Source: CAVTWS01 sp963732655 (GTDB lineage Bacteria > Actinomycetota > Acidimicrobiia > Acidimicrobiales > SHLQ01). Taken from it: a stretch of 64,000 nt of DNA. The notes under the pieces are model-generated. The model was not told the origin of the DNA. It ran no database searches and saw only the letters and a program-made list of their open reading frames with translations. This document shows positions 63,147 to 64,000 of the stretch, piece by piece. Where the stretch lies: assembly GCA_963732655.1 (NCBI GenBank), contig CAVTAI010000017.1:992001-1056000 (forward strand). Direction: 5' to 3'. The position numbers and the translations under genes were made by a program. How positions within the stretch are numbered: position 1 is the stretch's first letter; the number at the start of each line of letters is the position of its first letter.

Positions 63147-63283
63147 GCGCCACCTCGCCTCGATGGCGAAGGAGTCGAGCGGGCCGAGCTCGGCCTCGAC
63201 GTCCGCCTCGGGTTACCGGCCGATGAGGTCGTTGCCCAGGCTGGCGATGGTGCCGGCTTCGGCGGCGGACATGCAGTCGTGGG

Positions 63284-64000
63284 TCACTGGGTCACGGCTT
63301 TCGGGACGTAGAGCCTGGCATCGAGGCCCTCGAACTGGGGTGAACGCTTCTCCCGGTAGCTCGACACACCTTCGTCGAAGTCGCGATGGGCGGACATCTC
63401 CGACATGAGGATCAACGCCTGGAGCCGGGCCTCTTCGGCGCCGCGCTCCCAGTCCAGGAGCACCTGACGCTTGATGTGGGCCATCGACGCCGGTGAGCAG
63501 TTGGCCGCCAGGTCGCGCGCGTAGGCCACGGCCCGGGCCACCAACTCCTCGCTCGCCACGACCCAGTTGACGATGCCCATCTCGCACGCCTCCTCGGCCT
63601 GGATCACGCGACCCGACAGGAGCAGGTCCATGGCTCGTCCCGTGCCGATGCGCCGGGACAAGATCCACGACACGCCGTTCTCGGCGGGCAGGCCCCGCCG
63701 GGCGAACGACGTCGTGAGCTTGGCCCCGGATGCCGCGAACACGACATCGCAGCACACCATCTGGATGAACCCGATCCCCGCGGAGGCGCCATTCACCGCC
63801 GCGATCATCGGCTTGGGTACCCGCAACGCAGTCGTCATGGGCCAGCGGCGGTGCGAACCGCTTCTGGCGCCTTTGGCGTGCTGGGCGAGCACGTCCATGT
63901 CGAGGCCAGGGCAGAAGGATTTGCCGGCGCCGGTCACCACGATCGCCCGCACATCGGGGTCGTTCGACGCGGCGATCAGCGTGCCGAAGTAGGCCTCCTC
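63284..64000 (-). CDS. Enoyl-CoA hydratase/isomerase, N-terminus outside window
   Basis: The C-terminal 238 residues are present; the gene enters from the right edge. VVTGAGKSFCPGLDMDVLA and the second loop AAVNGASAGIGFIQMVCCDVVFA form the oxyanion hole of the crotonase fold, and SFARRGLPAENGVSWIL holds the Glu-like active-site region. The C-terminal helix ends RSPQFEGLDARLY, common in this family. Its likely role is in the same CoA-dependent catabolism as the operon at 57-61 kb, though it is on the other strand. A GTG at 63952 is internal and not the start. Confidence 0.88.
   Translation of the reverse strand, partial: EEAYFGTLIAASNDPDVRAIVVTGAGKSFCPGLDMDVLAQHAKGARSGSHRRWPMTTALRVPKPMIAAVNGASAGIGFIQMVCCDVVFAASGAKLTTSFARRGLPAENGVSWILSRRIGTGRAMDLLLSGRVIQAEEACEMGIVNWVVASEELVARAVAYARDLAANCSPASMAHIKRQVLLDWERGAEEARLQALILMSEMSAHRDFDEGVSSYREKRSPQFEGLDARLYVPKAVTQ

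Larger units (their letters stand above)
62489..63240. repeat. 18-bp direct repeats flanking a VapBC module
   Basis: ATGAGGTCGTTGCCCAGG occurs at 62489-62506 and again at 63223-63240, and the next 16 bases also match at most positions. The repeats bracket the antitoxin and toxin genes. Read on the minus strand each encodes LGNDLM or LGNDLI near a stop, as if a gene end had been duplicated. No transposase is present. Confidence 0.7.

Noticed and set aside
63213..63272. A 19-residue ORF ending LGNDLIGR downstream of enoyl-CoA hydratase
   Set aside because: Too short and without a ribosome-binding site; treated as part of the direct repeat.

Overview
The window is high-GC actinobacterial DNA. 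Its gene content fits an aquatic or soil member of the Acidimicrobiia (Ilumatobacter/Iamia-like), although that placement is an inference from gene style and not from a marker gene. Supporting traits are twin-arginine lipoproteins, DUF4032, GH15-type trehalase, VapBC pairs, many SDR, acyl-CoA dehydrogenase, P450 and Rieske genes, and many start codons that directly follow a TANNNT box with no Shine-Dalgarno sequence. No rRNA, tRNA, CRISPR array or insertion sequence was seen.

0-5.4 kb holds a truncated alpha/beta hydrolase, a D-aminoacylase-like amidohydrolase, a small metallophosphoesterase, a cation diffusion facilitator and a Tat-exported lipoprotein amidohydrolase. 5.4-21 kb is a sugar island: a GH13_18 (sucrose phosphorylase-type) enzyme, a frameshifted GH13 alpha-glucosidase, a LacI regulator, a binding protein, two permeases (one with an unusually long N-terminal membrane region), an MsmK-type ATPase, a GH36 alpha-galactosidase, then OtsA and an OtsB-GH15 fusion. 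Palindromes of the form TGNAAGCGNTTNCA lie before the phosphorylase, before the binding protein (two in tandem) and before the ATPase, so the LacI protein probably controls the set. The enzymes suggest import of a galactosyl or glucosyl oligosaccharide or compatible solute, cleavage inside the cell, and a link to trehalose turnover.

21-35.8 kb is mixed: an SRPBCC protein, a decayed intradiol dioxygenase, an epimerase/sulfotransferase/DUF4032 operon, a GlxA-type regulator, a signal-less periplasmic-binding-fold protein, a three-cupredoxin NirK-like oxidase, an SRPBCC-DinB fusion beside an ArsR remnant, a frameshifted MFS/spermidine synthase, a flavin reductase, a PLP enzyme and a zinc-less alcohol dehydrogenase. 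36-38.6 kb is a secreted repeat protein with nearly identical 276-bp tandem repeats.

38.6-51.2 kb looks like one catabolic island. A minus-strand operon (SDR, ketopantoate-reductase-like, molybdenum hydroxylase, nitroreductase, TetR) is divergent from a Rieske oxygenase and a small partner protein, and further on come SDR, amidohydrolase, DUF7064-like, P450 and LLM flavin oxidoreductase genes. A 24-bp palindrome overlaps the operon promoter and is a good candidate TetR site. 51.3-57 kb holds a VapBC pair, MerR with a Cys-rich membrane protein, a CAAX protease and a sulfotransferase. 57.2-62.3 kb is a CoA-dependent catabolic operon (SDR, two acyl-CoA dehydrogenases, acyl-CoA ligase, isochorismatase-like). 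The end carries a second VapBC pair flanked by direct repeats and a truncated enoyl-CoA hydratase.

At least six conserved genes, and probably eight, are broken by one- or two-base indels in very short repeats. That pattern suggests residual assembly error as much as biology, so these genes are given across their full reconstructed span.
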